Shown here piece after piece: positions 1 through 6,363 of a stretch of 10,529 nt of DNA (position 1 is the first letter of the stretch; every line of letters starts with the position of its first letter). Below the pieces are notes generated by a model that saw only the letters and a list, made by a program, of their open reading frames with translations, ran no database searches and was not told the origin of the DNA. The position numbers and the translations under genes were made by a program. Origin of the DNA: Micavibrio sp. UBA1672 (lineage in GTDB: Bacteria; Pseudomonadota; Alphaproteobacteria; Micavibrionales; Micavibrionaceae); assembly GCA_002320665.1 (NCBI GenBank), contig DCKO01000103.1, forward strand, positions 1,005 through 11,533, in the 5' to 3' direction.

Positions 1-627
1 GGGCCGATGGTGCTGGATGCGCTGATTTATATTAAGGATAATGTTGATAGCACTTTGACATTTCGCCGCTCTTGCCGTGAAGGCATTTGTGGGTCTTGTG
101 CGATGAATATTGATGGTACGAATACGCTGGCTTGTACGAAGGATATTGCCGATGTCAAAGGTGCAATAAAGGTTACACCATTGCCGCATATGCCAGTGGT
201 CAAAGACCTTGTGCCGGATTTGAACCATGTTTATGCGCAATATACGTCGATTGAGCCTTGGTTGAAATCCGATACGCCTGCGCCGAACCGTGAGCGTTTG
301 CAAAGCGCCGAGGATGCGACGATCCTCAATGGTGCGGATGGGCATGGGCCTGCGGGCTGTATCTTGTGTTTCTGCTGTTCAACGTCTTGTCCGTCTTATT
401 GGTGGAATGGTGATCGCTTTATGGGGCCGGCGGTTTTGCTGCAAGCTTATCGCTGGATTGCCGATAGCCGCGATGACGCAACCGGAGAGCGCCTTGATCA
501 ACTAGAAGACCCGTTCCGCCTGTATCGTTGTCATACGATTATGAATTGTACGAATACATGTCCGAAAGGTCTTAATCCGGCAAAAGCCATCGCCGAGATT
601 AAAAAGATGATGGTGGCGCGCCGTTAG
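1..627 (+). CDS. sdhB: Succinate dehydrogenase iron-sulfur subunit (5' truncated by window)
   Basis: This is the electron-transfer subunit of respiratory complex II. It carries electrons from the FAD of SdhA to ubiquinone at the inner membrane. The frame is open from base 1, and the first visible ATG (base 7) is internal. By alignment from memory with E. coli SdhB, roughly 30 N-terminal residues are missing, or more in longer alphaproteobacterial versions. Numbering from the window edge, Cys25, 30, 33 and 45 form the [2Fe-2S] ferredoxin-type site. Cys120, 123, 126 and 187 match the [4Fe-4S] ligands, and Cys130, 177 and 183 match the [3Fe-4S] ligands. Spacing agrees with E. coli throughout. 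Two tryptophans after Cys130 (CPSYWWNG) match the quinone-site region. All cluster ligands are present, so the gene looks functional. In this family sdhB usually ends an sdhCDAB operon; the upstream genes lie outside the window. Confidence 0.97.
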   Translation, partial: GPMVLDALIYIKDNVDSTLTFRRSCREGICGSCAMNIDGTNTLACTKDIADVKGAIKVTPLPHMPVVKDLVPDLNHVYAQYTSIEPWLKSDTPAPNRERLQSAEDATILNGADGHGPAGCILCFCCSTSCPSYWWNGDRFMGPAVLLQAYRWIADSRDDATGERLDQLEDPFRLYRCHTIMNCTNTCPKGLNPAKAIAEIKKMMVARR

Positions 628-709
628 AGCGCTAGTGGTTTTTGAAGATTTGCATTTAAGCCATGAAACGTGGTATTTTGGCGCTTAGCGATAATAGAAA
701 GATTATGAA

Positions 710-910
710 ATGCAAAAACTGGATAATACGCATATAAATTTGATGTCTATTGCAGATAATTTTGGTAACGCCGTTGCAGGTTTTTTGACGTTACCTCTTA
801 TCAATTTGTGTCTTAGCCAGAAAACCTATGACAGGCTCAAGCAACAGCAGATGATGTCTTCTGCTCCACCTGCACAGCCGCCTGTGCTTCCAAATGAACC
901 TAAGCAATAA
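710..910 (+). CDS. Small hypothetical protein, 66 residues
   Basis: I do not recognise this protein. It starts at an ATG preceded by an A/G-rich stretch (TAGAAAGA, about 7 bases upstream), a plausible ribosome binding site. The predicted protein has a polar N-terminus, then a moderately hydrophobic segment at about residues 20-35 (GNAVAGFLTLPLINLCLS). A glutamine-rich KQQQMM stretch follows, then a proline-rich tail (residues 51-66). The hydrophobic segment is short for a transmembrane helix and could be a membrane-associated amphipathic helix. The gene lies 82 bases after sdhB on the same strand and ends only 4 bases from the convergent yggU stop, so it fills the gap neatly, as real genes often do. 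There is no homology support; a chance ORF remains possible. Confidence 0.5.
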   Translation: MQKLDNTHINLMSIADNFGNAVAGFLTLPLINLCLSQKTYDRLKQQQMMSSAPPAQPPVLPNEPKQ

Positions 911-914
911 ATTT

Positions 915-1190
915 CTATTGATTTGACTCGATATTGATTCCGGCAGGAATTTTCAGAATTTTTGTGCGGCTGGTTTCACCGCGTATAATTGTGATATCAC
1001 TTTTGGGGATTTTCCAAGTCTTGGAGAGCAAGGTAATCAAGGCCTTATTGGCTTTGCCTTTTTCGGGGATGGCGGTGACCTGAACTTTTAAAGTTTTTTC
1101 ACCTAACAAATCCTCTTCCCAGCCTATGATTTTGTTTTGCTTGGCATTGGGCGTCAGGCGGATGGTGATTTTTTGGGTTTCAGCGCTCAT
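915..1190 (-). CDS. yggU: DUF167 / YggU family protein
   Basis: This is a 91-residue protein of the DUF167 (YggU/UPF0235) family, a small conserved alpha/beta fold of unknown biochemical function. Family hallmarks are in order: an N-terminal strand with RLTPNAK (residues 11-17), LKVQVTAIPEKGKANKALI (34-52) with the conserved P-x-K-G-K-A-N core, the IPKSDITIIRGETSRTK segment (61-77), and a C-terminal strand. Length fits the family. Its ATG overlaps the stop of the upstream DUF1287 gene by four bases (ATGA, 1187-1190), which indicates translational coupling in the nadC cluster. The family is secure; the function is not known. Confidence 0.92.
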   Translation of the reverse strand: MSAETQKITIRLTPNAKQNKIIGWEEDLLGEKTLKVQVTAIPEKGKANKALITLLSKTWKIPKSDITIIRGETSRTKILKIPAGINIESNQ

Positions 1191-1771
1191 TCTATCGCAG
1201 TAATATCATATCTGTAATGTCCGGTGATCTCGTAGGAGAACAGCATATCCTCAAGCTTGGGGCCACGCCCGATATTATGGACGATCAAAGGGCGCTTGCC
1301 GTCGGCGGATTTGTGTGATGTCACTATGCCGATATGGGGCAGATTGCCGGGGAGCATCCATGTAACTATATCGCCTGATTTGTAATCCTCTCCGGTGTTG
1401 CTGATGGAAAGCTCTGTACCGTTGCGTTTGAAAAAGACCTGTAAATTCGGGACGCGGCGATGGTCAATATTCGTATCGGGTTTGTTGAGGCCCCACATAC
1501 GCTTTGAGGGGTATTTGGCAAAATTTGTAGCCATATCTTTATGGACAAGTTCTTGCAGATCTATACCGAGCGCGCGGTAAGAGCGGATAATTACATCTGT
1601 GCAAACGCCTATATTGCTTGGTACATCACCATTTGGATAGGCTATTTTTATATAGCGCCCATCATAGGTGATTTGATGTTTTGTTCGATCAATGGCTGCT
1701 TGTTCTAGGGTTTGTTGCGCATAAGCACTTGCTGGATAAAGTAGTAGTAGAAGAGCAAAAACATATTTCAT
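1187..1771 (-). CDS. DUF1287 family exported papain-fold-like protein
   Basis: The product is 194 residues with a clear signal peptide: Lys2, a hydrophobic core at about residues 4-13 (VFALLLLLYP), and a likely cleavage after AYA at 16-18. The mature part matches DUF1287, a family related to NlpC/P60 and other papain-like amidases. Visible family motifs are the YDGRY...YPNGDVP block (36-51), GVCTDVIIRSYRALGIDLQ (55-73), NIDHRRVPNL (101-110), DYKSGDIVTW (129-138), LPHIGIV (144-150) and the IVHNIG / ITGHYRY segments (163-188). Cys57 with His146 is the expected nucleophile/base pair, and His104 or His165 could be a further polar residue. The substrate is unproven; peptidoglycan peptide cleavage or a periplasmic amidase role is inference from the fold. 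It sits 8 bases after nadC and overlaps yggU. Confidence 0.9.
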   Translation of the reverse strand: MKYVFALLLLLYPASAYAQQTLEQAAIDRTKHQITYDGRYIKIAYPNGDVPSNIGVCTDVIIRSYRALGIDLQELVHKDMATNFAKYPSKRMWGLNKPDTNIDHRRVPNLQVFFKRNGTELSISNTGEDYKSGDIVTWMLPGNLPHIGIVTSHKSADGKRPLIVHNIGRGPKLEDMLFSYEITGHYRYDITAIE

Positions 1772-1779
1772 AATTCATT

Positions 1780-2622
1780 CTACTCAATATCCAGCCCTAT
1801 ATCTAAGGCGATTGCGCTGTGAGTGAGGGCGCCGACAGAGATATAATCCACGCCTGTTTCGGCGATGGCTCTCACGGTGTCCAGATTTACGCCGCCGGAA
1901 GCCTCGCAAGGCATGGAGCGGTTGATTAGTTTCACGGCTTTTTCAAGGTCTTTGATATCAAAATTATCCAGCATCACAATATCGGCCTTGCCATTGGCAA
2001 GGACGTCTTCGAGTTGATCCAGTGTGTCCACTTCGATTTCGATTTTGCGCATATGGCTGGCGAGCATATAGGCTTGATCGAGGGCTTCGGCGATACCGCC
2101 AGCCACGGCAATGTGATTATCCTTGATCAAAATGGCATCATCAAGGCCGAAGCGGTGATTGCTGCCTCCGCCCATAAAGACGGCATATTTCTGGAAGAGG
2201 CGCAGGCCCGGAATGGTTTTGCGCGTATCACAAATTTCAACGCCAGTTTCTTTGACGGCTTCGACATATTTGCCTGTCAGGCTGGCAATGCCGCTCATAT
2301 GTTGCAGGAAGTTCAGGGCGATGCGCTCGGCGGTTAATAGGCTGCGCGCTGGTCCTTCGATGGTGGCGATCGTATCGCCGGCTTCTATTTTTGCGCCGTC
2401 TTGAGCATGGATTTCCATATCAAAATCAATATCGGTCAGAGAAAAGGCGGAGAGTGCAACTATCAATCCAGCCAGAATGCCATCCTCACGGGATTTGATG
2501 ATGGCTTTGGCGGTTTCTTGCGCGGGAATTAAAAGCTGTGATGTGACATCGAAACCATGGCCTAAATCTTCTTTCAGGGCTGCTTTGACGGTTTCTTCGA
2601 TTAAAAGGGAAGGAAGCTGCAT
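1780..2622 (-). CDS. nadC: Nicotinate-nucleotide pyrophosphorylase (carboxylating), quinolinate phosphoribosyltransferase
   Basis: NadC converts quinolinate and PRPP into nicotinate mononucleotide, CO2 and pyrophosphate, the step after NadA in de novo NAD synthesis; it is cytosolic. The 280-residue length is typical. Recognisable motifs are EDLGHGFDVTS (18-28), TAERIALNFLQHMSGIAS (97-114) with Arg100, DTRKTIPGLR (132-141), KYAVFMGGGSNHRFGLDDAILIKDNH (145-170) with His156, Arg157, Lys167 and His170 in the PRPP/quinolinate site, EIEVDT (195-200), MLDNF (217-221), EASGGV (240-245) and the phosphate-binding VDYISVGALTHS (258-269). No key residue is missing. The ATG is preceded by AAAGAGAAC about 6-12 bases upstream. 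A possible promoter lies further upstream (2656-2685). It appears to lead a three-gene unit with DUF1287 and yggU. Confidence 0.97.
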   Translation of the reverse strand: MQLPSLLIEETVKAALKEDLGHGFDVTSQLLIPAQETAKAIIKSREDGILAGLIVALSAFSLTDIDFDMEIHAQDGAKIEAGDTIATIEGPARSLLTAERIALNFLQHMSGIASLTGKYVEAVKETGVEICDTRKTIPGLRLFQKYAVFMGGGSNHRFGLDDAILIKDNHIAVAGGIAEALDQAYMLASHMRKIEIEVDTLDQLEDVLANGKADIVMLDNFDIKDLEKAVKLINRSMPCEASGGVNLDTVRAIAETGVDYISVGALTHSAIALDIGLDIE

Positions 2623-2655
2623 TTTTTGTTCTCTTTGTTTTAAAATCAGGTCCTA

Positions 2656-2685
2656 ACCATATTAAAGCCAAGGGCATCCGTCCAA
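2656..2685 (-). promoter_or_regulatory. Candidate sigma70-type promoter of the nadC cluster
   Basis: On the minus strand a TTGGAC -35-like hexamer (2680-2685) is separated by 18 bases from a TATGGT -10-like hexamer (2656-2661). A start of transcription near 2649 would give a leader of about 27 bases before the nadC ATG. TAATAT at a 15-base spacing is an alternative -10. The match is by eye only and comparable hexamers occur by chance. Confidence 0.35.
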
Positions 2686-2692
2686 TTTTTTC

Positions 2693-2720
2693 TTGCGTAA
2701 GTATATGATTTTTCTATAGG
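2693..2720 (+). promoter_or_regulatory. Candidate promoter of the 93-residue orphan gene
   Basis: On the plus strand TTGCGT (2693-2698) and TATAGG (2715-2720) are separated by 16 bases, upstream of the gene starting at 2753. This would be back to back with the nadC promoter in the 130-base divergent gap. The support is weak; the hexamers are only partial matches. Confidence 0.25.
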
Positions 2721-2752
2721 CTGATTAACATAAATGAATAGGGAGTAGAAAA

Positions 2753-3034
2753 ATGGCAGAAGGAATTATTGTGGAAGAGCCTGATCATATCGAGATTTTT
2801 AATGATGTCGTTAGAACAGTGACGTCATCCGGGCATAATGATTTATATGCAGGAGACCTTACTATTCGCTTTGGGAATGGTAGTTCCTATACATTGTCTG
2901 AAAAGGATATGAAGGATAATCGGGATGCGCTTATAGACCTTGCGGGTAAAGAAGTAGAGGTTGCTATAGAAAATGGCGAGCTTACCAGCATTAGTTTAGA
3001 TGGTGAGAGTATCTATAACGGCGTATCGCTTTAG
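2753..3034 (+). CDS. Hypothetical acidic protein, 93 residues
   Basis: I do not recognise this protein. The start is well supported by a strong Shine-Dalgarno sequence, GGGAG at 2741-2745, seven bases before the ATG. The protein is markedly acidic: by hand count about 19 Asp/Glu against 6 Lys/Arg. It has no signal peptide, membrane segment or cysteine. Alternating hydrophobic and polar residues (LYAGDLTIRFGNGSSYTL, 31-48; VEVAIENGELTSISLDG, 68-84) suggest two beta-hairpins around a helical middle (SEKDMKDNRDALIDLAG, 49-65). A small soluble all-beta or alpha+beta fold is inferred. It lies between nadC and nadA on the opposite strand. Its TAG stop interlocks with the nadA TAA stop over bases 3031-3034. 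Confidence 0.75.
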   Translation: MAEGIIVEEPDHIEIFNDVVRTVTSSGHNDLYAGDLTIRFGNGSSYTLSEKDMKDNRDALIDLAGKEVEVAIENGELTSISLDGESIYNGVSL

Positions 3035-4038
3035 CTCAATTCCAGCATCTTATCGACGGCTTTGCGGGCGCGGCTGGCGATTTCGGGATCAATTTCAACT
3101 TCGGGGCTTTCCGTTTCAAGGCAGTGTAAAATTTTTGGCAAAGTGATGCGTTTCATATGCGGGCACATCTGGCATGTGCCGATCATTTCAACATTTGGAT
3201 TGGCGGCGGCGATGTTGTCGCTCATAGAGCATTCGGTCATGAGCATCGCGCGCTTGGGTTGTTTTTCCTTGATGAACTTATCCATTTGCGCGGTCGAGCC
3301 TGCGTAATCTGCTTCGGCCATGACTTCGGGCGGACATTCTGGGTGCGCTAAAACCACGATATCATCGTATGATTTACGCATGTCGATGATATCTTGCGGG
3401 GTAAAGCGTTCATGCACCATGCAAGTGCCTTCCCAGAAGATAACTTTTACATCGGTTTCGGCAGCGACATTTTGCGCAAGGAATTTATCCGGTGTCATAA
3501 TTACTGTGTCATGACCTTGTTTGCCAAGCTCATTGACGATTTTCAGGGCGTTCGACGAGGTGCAACATACATCGCTTTCTGCTTTTACATCGGCGGAGGT
3601 GTTTACGTATGTCACCACAGGGATGCCGGGGTGTTTTTCCTTTAGCGCTCTAACGTCTGCGCCTGTGATGGATTCAGAGAGCGAGCATCCGGCCTTCATA
3701 TCAGGCATCAGGACTTTTTTCTCTGGGCAGAGGATTTTGGCAGTTTCAGCCATGAAATGTACGCCGCATTGGACGATGATGTTGGCCTTGGTCTTGGCGG
3801 CTTCTTGGGCGAGCATCAGCGAGTCGCCGACAATATCGCCAACGCCGTAGAAAATATCGGGGGTCATATAATTATGAGCGAGGATGACTGCGTTTTTTTC
3901 AGCCTTAAGCTGATTGATGCGGTAAATATAGGGCGCAAGACTCTCCCATTGCTCCTGCTCATATTGCTTGGAAAGCTTCTCATAAATAGGTGCCGTGGCT
4001 TTGGCGACTTCTTCCGTGTATTGCAGCTGCGCGCTCAT
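3031..4038 (-). CDS. nadA: Quinolinate synthase
   Basis: NadA condenses iminoaspartate (made by NadB or aspartate dehydrogenase) with dihydroxyacetone phosphate to give quinolinate, using an oxygen-sensitive [4Fe-4S] cluster. The ATG at 4038 gives 335 residues. A TTG two codons upstream (4044) is closer to the GAAGAG ribosome binding site and is an alternative start; the numbering here counts from that TTG. Cluster ligands are Cys120 (KAGCSL), Cys207 (EGTCMVHE) and Cys294 (CQMCPHM), equivalent to E. coli Cys113, 200 and 297. Other motifs are AHNYMTPDI (56-64), GDSLMLAQ (73-80), CGVHFMAETAKIL (93-105), VVTYVNTSADVKAESD (143-158), CCTSSNA (160-166), TPDKFLAQN (184-192), HPE (234-236) and GST (249-251). 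The gene is intact. nadC follows on the same strand but beyond an oppositely oriented orphan gene, so the two are probably transcribed separately. Confidence 0.97.
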   Translation of the reverse strand: MSAQLQYTEEVAKATAPIYEKLSKQYEQEQWESLAPYIYRINQLKAEKNAVILAHNYMTPDIFYGVGDIVGDSLMLAQEAAKTKANIIVQCGVHFMAETAKILCPEKKVLMPDMKAGCSLSESITGADVRALKEKHPGIPVVTYVNTSADVKAESDVCCTSSNALKIVNELGKQGHDTVIMTPDKFLAQNVAAETDVKVIFWEGTCMVHERFTPQDIIDMRKSYDDIVVLAHPECPPEVMAEADYAGSTAQMDKFIKEKQPKRAMLMTECSMSDNIAAANPNVEMIGTCQMCPHMKRITLPKILHCLETESPEVEIDPEIASRARKAVDKMLELS

Positions 4039-4076
4039 TTTCAATTTAACTCTTCACAGGGAATTCGTAAAAACGC

Positions 4077-4105
4077 TATATTTCATATTCCAGTGGTCTG
4101 GTCAA
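4077..4105 (-). promoter_or_regulatory. Candidate sigma70-type promoter of nadA
   Basis: On the minus strand TTGACC (4100-4105) and AATATA (4077-4082) are spaced by 17 bases. The predicted transcript start near 4070 leaves about 30 bases of leader that contain the GAAGAG ribosome binding site (around 4050-4055). This is the best promoter-like pair I see in the window. It has not been tested, and no NAD-responsive operator is recognised in it. Confidence 0.42.
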
Positions 4106-4134
4106 GGGCTTGGAACATTTATATAAGGAAAAGA

Positions 4135-4515
4135 ATGCAAAAAGAAGAGACAAATCAGAATTTATTTTCATATGGGACGCTGCGCATGAGGGCTGTGCAG
4201 GTTGAAACCTTCGGGCGTTTGCTTGAGGGGCATGAAGATCGCTTATCGGGATTTAAGCTGTCTATGGTGGAAATTGATAATCCCGATGTCGTGGAGGTGA
4301 GTGGCGATGCGGTGCATCCGATTATTGCGCCTACGGAAGATACACAGGATTTTGTAGAAGGCACAGTTTTTAAGATTACTACGGTAGAATTGATGCAAGC
4401 AGATCGTTACGAGGTTGATGCCTATAAACGCGTTGAGGTAACTTTGGATTCAGGAGAAAAAGCGTGGGCTTATATTGATGCGCGTTGTTGTAAAGAAGAA
4501 CGGATGAAAGCATGA
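4135..4515 (+). CDS. Gamma-glutamylcyclotransferase-like (GGCT/AIG2 fold) protein
   Basis: The product is 126 residues with the GGCT/AIG2-like fold. Family members cyclise gamma-glutamyl groups to 5-oxoproline, for example from gamma-glutamyl amino acids or amines. The glycine-rich substrate loop is YGTLR (13-17), and the proposed catalytic Glu93 sits in ADRYEVDAYKRV (89-100). Also present are LSGFKLSMVEI (37-47), HPIIAP (61-66) and VEGTVFKI (74-81). This pattern matches the bacterial subgroup with AVHPI and RYEVDxYxRV, so the family call is firm, while the true substrate is unknown. The start at 4135 is chosen because AAGGAA lies at 4125-4130 and the YGTLR strand then begins near residue 11. 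An in-frame ATG at 3757 would run antisense through nadA and is rejected. The stop overlaps the next gene by ATGA. Confidence 0.88.
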   Translation: MQKEETNQNLFSYGTLRMRAVQVETFGRLLEGHEDRLSGFKLSMVEIDNPDVVEVSGDAVHPIIAPTEDTQDFVEGTVFKITTVELMQADRYEVDAYKRVEVTLDSGEKAWAYIDARCCKEERMKA

Positions 4516-4958
4516 GTGAAGATATTAAAATGAAATATTTCTTTTTCAAACTTATCTTATTTTTATTAGTTCCATTTCCAGTTTTGGCTGGTGGTTCGGT
4601 CGAGGTTGTAAAGATCAAGAGTTTTGAGAGGATTGGAAGCACATCCTATGTCTTGGTAATTATCCCTTCTGCGGACACCAAAGATTTTTATATGAAGGGG
4701 TGTTCGGAGTTTACTGTTAAAGGCAGTTTTCCTTGGATTAATTTTTTTAATCCAAACCCACATCTAACAAAAGATTCTCATATTGCAGCTTTAGACTTTA
4801 TTGCAGAGCGGTTTAATTCCGAAGGTCAGATTTTAAATCTTGGGGCAATGGGGAGAGGATTTGAAAGAATTGAGGCAGAGAAACCATGTGTTGTTAAAAG
4901 TAAAGCATTGGATTACAGAGAGGGCCTAGGAGTAATGTCATATTATCATCCGGTATAA
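4512..4958 (+). CDS. Hypothetical exported protein, 148 residues
   Basis: I do not recognise a family. The N-terminus looks like a Sec signal peptide: Lys7-8 region charge, a hydrophobic core FFFKLILFLLVPFPVL (about 10-25) and a likely cleavage after VLA, before GGSVEVV. The start at 4512 overlaps the upstream stop (ATGA). An internal ATG at 4530 (residue 7) would give a more usual signal peptide length and could be the real start. The mature domain of about 120 residues has exactly two cysteines (GCSEF near residue 64 and KPCVV near 125), compatible with one periplasmic disulfide. It also has aromatic stretches (FPWINFFNPNPH) and no clear catalytic motif. It is flanked by the GGCT-like gene and rarA in a compact cluster, and is more AT-rich than rarA. 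It may be periplasmic or surface-associated. Confidence 0.75.
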   Translation: MSEDIKMKYFFFKLILFLLVPFPVLAGGSVEVVKIKSFERIGSTSYVLVIIPSADTKDFYMKGCSEFTVKGSFPWINFFNPNPHLTKDSHIAALDFIAERFNSEGQILNLGAMGRGFERIEAEKPCVVKSKALDYREGLGVMSYYHPV

Positions 4959-4961
4959 AAC

Positions 4962-6269
4962 ATGAGCGATTTATTTACAGCAACAAATGAAACTGAAGAC
5001 AAAGCAGGGCATAGGCCGCTTGCGGATTGCCTACGTCCGAAAACTTTGGAAGAGGTCGTCGGGCAGGATCACTTGATCGGGGCGGATGGGGCTTTGCGTA
5101 AGATGTTGGAGGCTGGTGCGTTATCGTCTCTTATCCTTTGGGGGCCGCCCGGTTGCGGTAAGACGACGTTGGCGCGGATACTTTCTTCTCATTGTGATCT
5201 TCATTTTGAACAAATCTCGGCGATTTTTTCTGGTGTTGCGGATTTACGCAAAGTTTTTGAAGGGGCAAAGATCAGAAAGTCCAAGGGCAAGGCGACTTTG
5301 TTATTTGTGGACGAGATTCACCGTTTCAATAAATCCCAGCAAGATGCGTTTTTGCCTGTGATGGAGGATGGCACGATTATCCTGATTGGGGCGACGACGG
5401 AAAACCCCTCATTCGAGCTGAATGCGGCTTTGCTTAGTCGCTCTCAGGTTTTTGTTCTCAAACGGCTGGATGATGAGGCTTTGGACTTACTCATCAAAAG
5501 GGCAGAAGATTTATTGGGTCGCAAAGTGCCCTTAGAGAAAAGCGCTCTTGAGATGCTGAAGAATATGGCGGATGGGGACGGGCGGTATATGTTGTCCATG
5601 ATTGAGCAAATCTTGGCGCAGCATAAGGGCGAAGGTAAGCTTGACCAAGAAGCCCTGATGCGCATCGTGCAAAAACGTGCACCGCTTTATGATAAGGGGG
5701 ATGAAGCGCATTATAATCTGATTAGTGCATTCCACAAATCCTTGAGGGCGAGTGATGCGGATGCGGCGCTTTACTGGATGGCGCGGATGCTGGCGGGCGG
5801 CGAAGATCCGGCCTATATCTTGCGGCGGATGCTGTGTGTGGCGAGTGAGGATATTTCCAATGCCGATCCGCAAGCTTTGGTGATTGCCAATAATGCGTGG
5901 AGCGCCTATGAACGTCTTGGCTTGCCGGAAGCTGAACTGGCCATGGCGCAGGCTTGTACGTATTTGGCAACGGCTCCGAAATCCAATGCGAGTTATATGG
6001 CGTTTACGGCGGCGAAACAATCGGCGCGGGAAGAGGGCACTTTGATGCCGCCTAAACATGCAATGAATGCACCCACCAAGATGATGAAACAGCAGGGTTA
6101 TAGTGATGGGTATATCTACGATCACGACACGCCGGAAGGGTTTAGCGGCTTAAGCTATTTTCCTGAAGATATGGGGCGACGGGAGTTTTATAAACCTGTT
6201 AGCCGAGGGTTTGAACGGGAGATACAAAAGCGGCTGGAATATTGGGGAAAATTAAGGCATGAGAAATAG
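4962..6269 (+). CDS. rarA: Replication-associated recombination protein A (RarA/MgsA, AAA+ ATPase)
   Basis: RarA is a cytosolic AAA+ ATPase of the clamp-loader clade that acts at stalled replication forks with single-stranded DNA-binding protein. The 435-residue length is normal. Motifs in order are the N-terminal RPLADCLRPKTLEEVVGQDHLIG (18-40), Walker A GPPGCGKTT (61-69), Walker B LLFVDEIHRFNKSQQDAFLP (113-132), sensor 1 GATTENPSFELN (143-154), the LLSRSQVF arginine-finger region (157-164) and the GDGR sensor-2 region (205-208). The C-terminal RarA-specific domain follows, with YNLISAFHKSLRASDADAALYW (251-272), GGEDPAYILRRM (279-290), SEDISNADPQAL (295-306), APKSNASY (338-345) and NAPTKMMK (369-376). 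Cys23 occupies a site that is usually Arg in the ADRLRP motif as I remember it. The gene follows the exported orphan by 3 bases, with no strong ribosome binding site of its own, suggesting coupling. Confidence 0.97.
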   Translation: MSDLFTATNETEDKAGHRPLADCLRPKTLEEVVGQDHLIGADGALRKMLEAGALSSLILWGPPGCGKTTLARILSSHCDLHFEQISAIFSGVADLRKVFEGAKIRKSKGKATLLFVDEIHRFNKSQQDAFLPVMEDGTIILIGATTENPSFELNAALLSRSQVFVLKRLDDEALDLLIKRAEDLLGRKVPLEKSALEMLKNMADGDGRYMLSMIEQILAQHKGEGKLDQEALMRIVQKRAPLYDKGDEAHYNLISAFHKSLRASDADAALYWMARMLAGGEDPAYILRRMLCVASEDISNADPQALVIANNAWSAYERLGLPEAELAMAQACTYLATAPKSNASYMAFTAAKQSAREEGTLMPPKHAMNAPTKMMKQQGYSDGYIYDHDTPEGFSGLSYFPEDMGRREFYKPVSRGFEREIQKRLEYWGKLRHEK

Positions 6270-6363
6270 GCTATTTTATAATAAATATAGATTTCTGTTA
6301 TTTGCCAGTTTATAAATTTTGGTAGTTTCGTTTGGACCAACTTAGATGAGGATAGATTAGATT

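Noticed and set aside
628..709. Terminator or regulatory palindrome after sdhB
   Set aside because: Only short imperfect repeats (AGCGCT, CGCTTAGCG at 682-690) without a U-tract; not enough to call a site.
4039..4044. TTG at 4044 as the nadA start
   Set aside because: It is possible, being closer to the GAAGAG site, but the ATG at 4038 is kept as the more usual start codon. The difference is two residues.
3757..4134. Upstream in-frame extension of the GGCT-like gene
   Set aside because: It would run antisense through the 5' part of nadA. The family domain begins right after the ATG at 4135, which has its own ribosome binding site.
5532..6125. Long minus-strand open frame (197 codons) inside rarA
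   Set aside because: It lies wholly antisense to a fully conserved rarA. Its translation is rich in Arg, His and Ile with no family pattern, typical of an antisense shadow.
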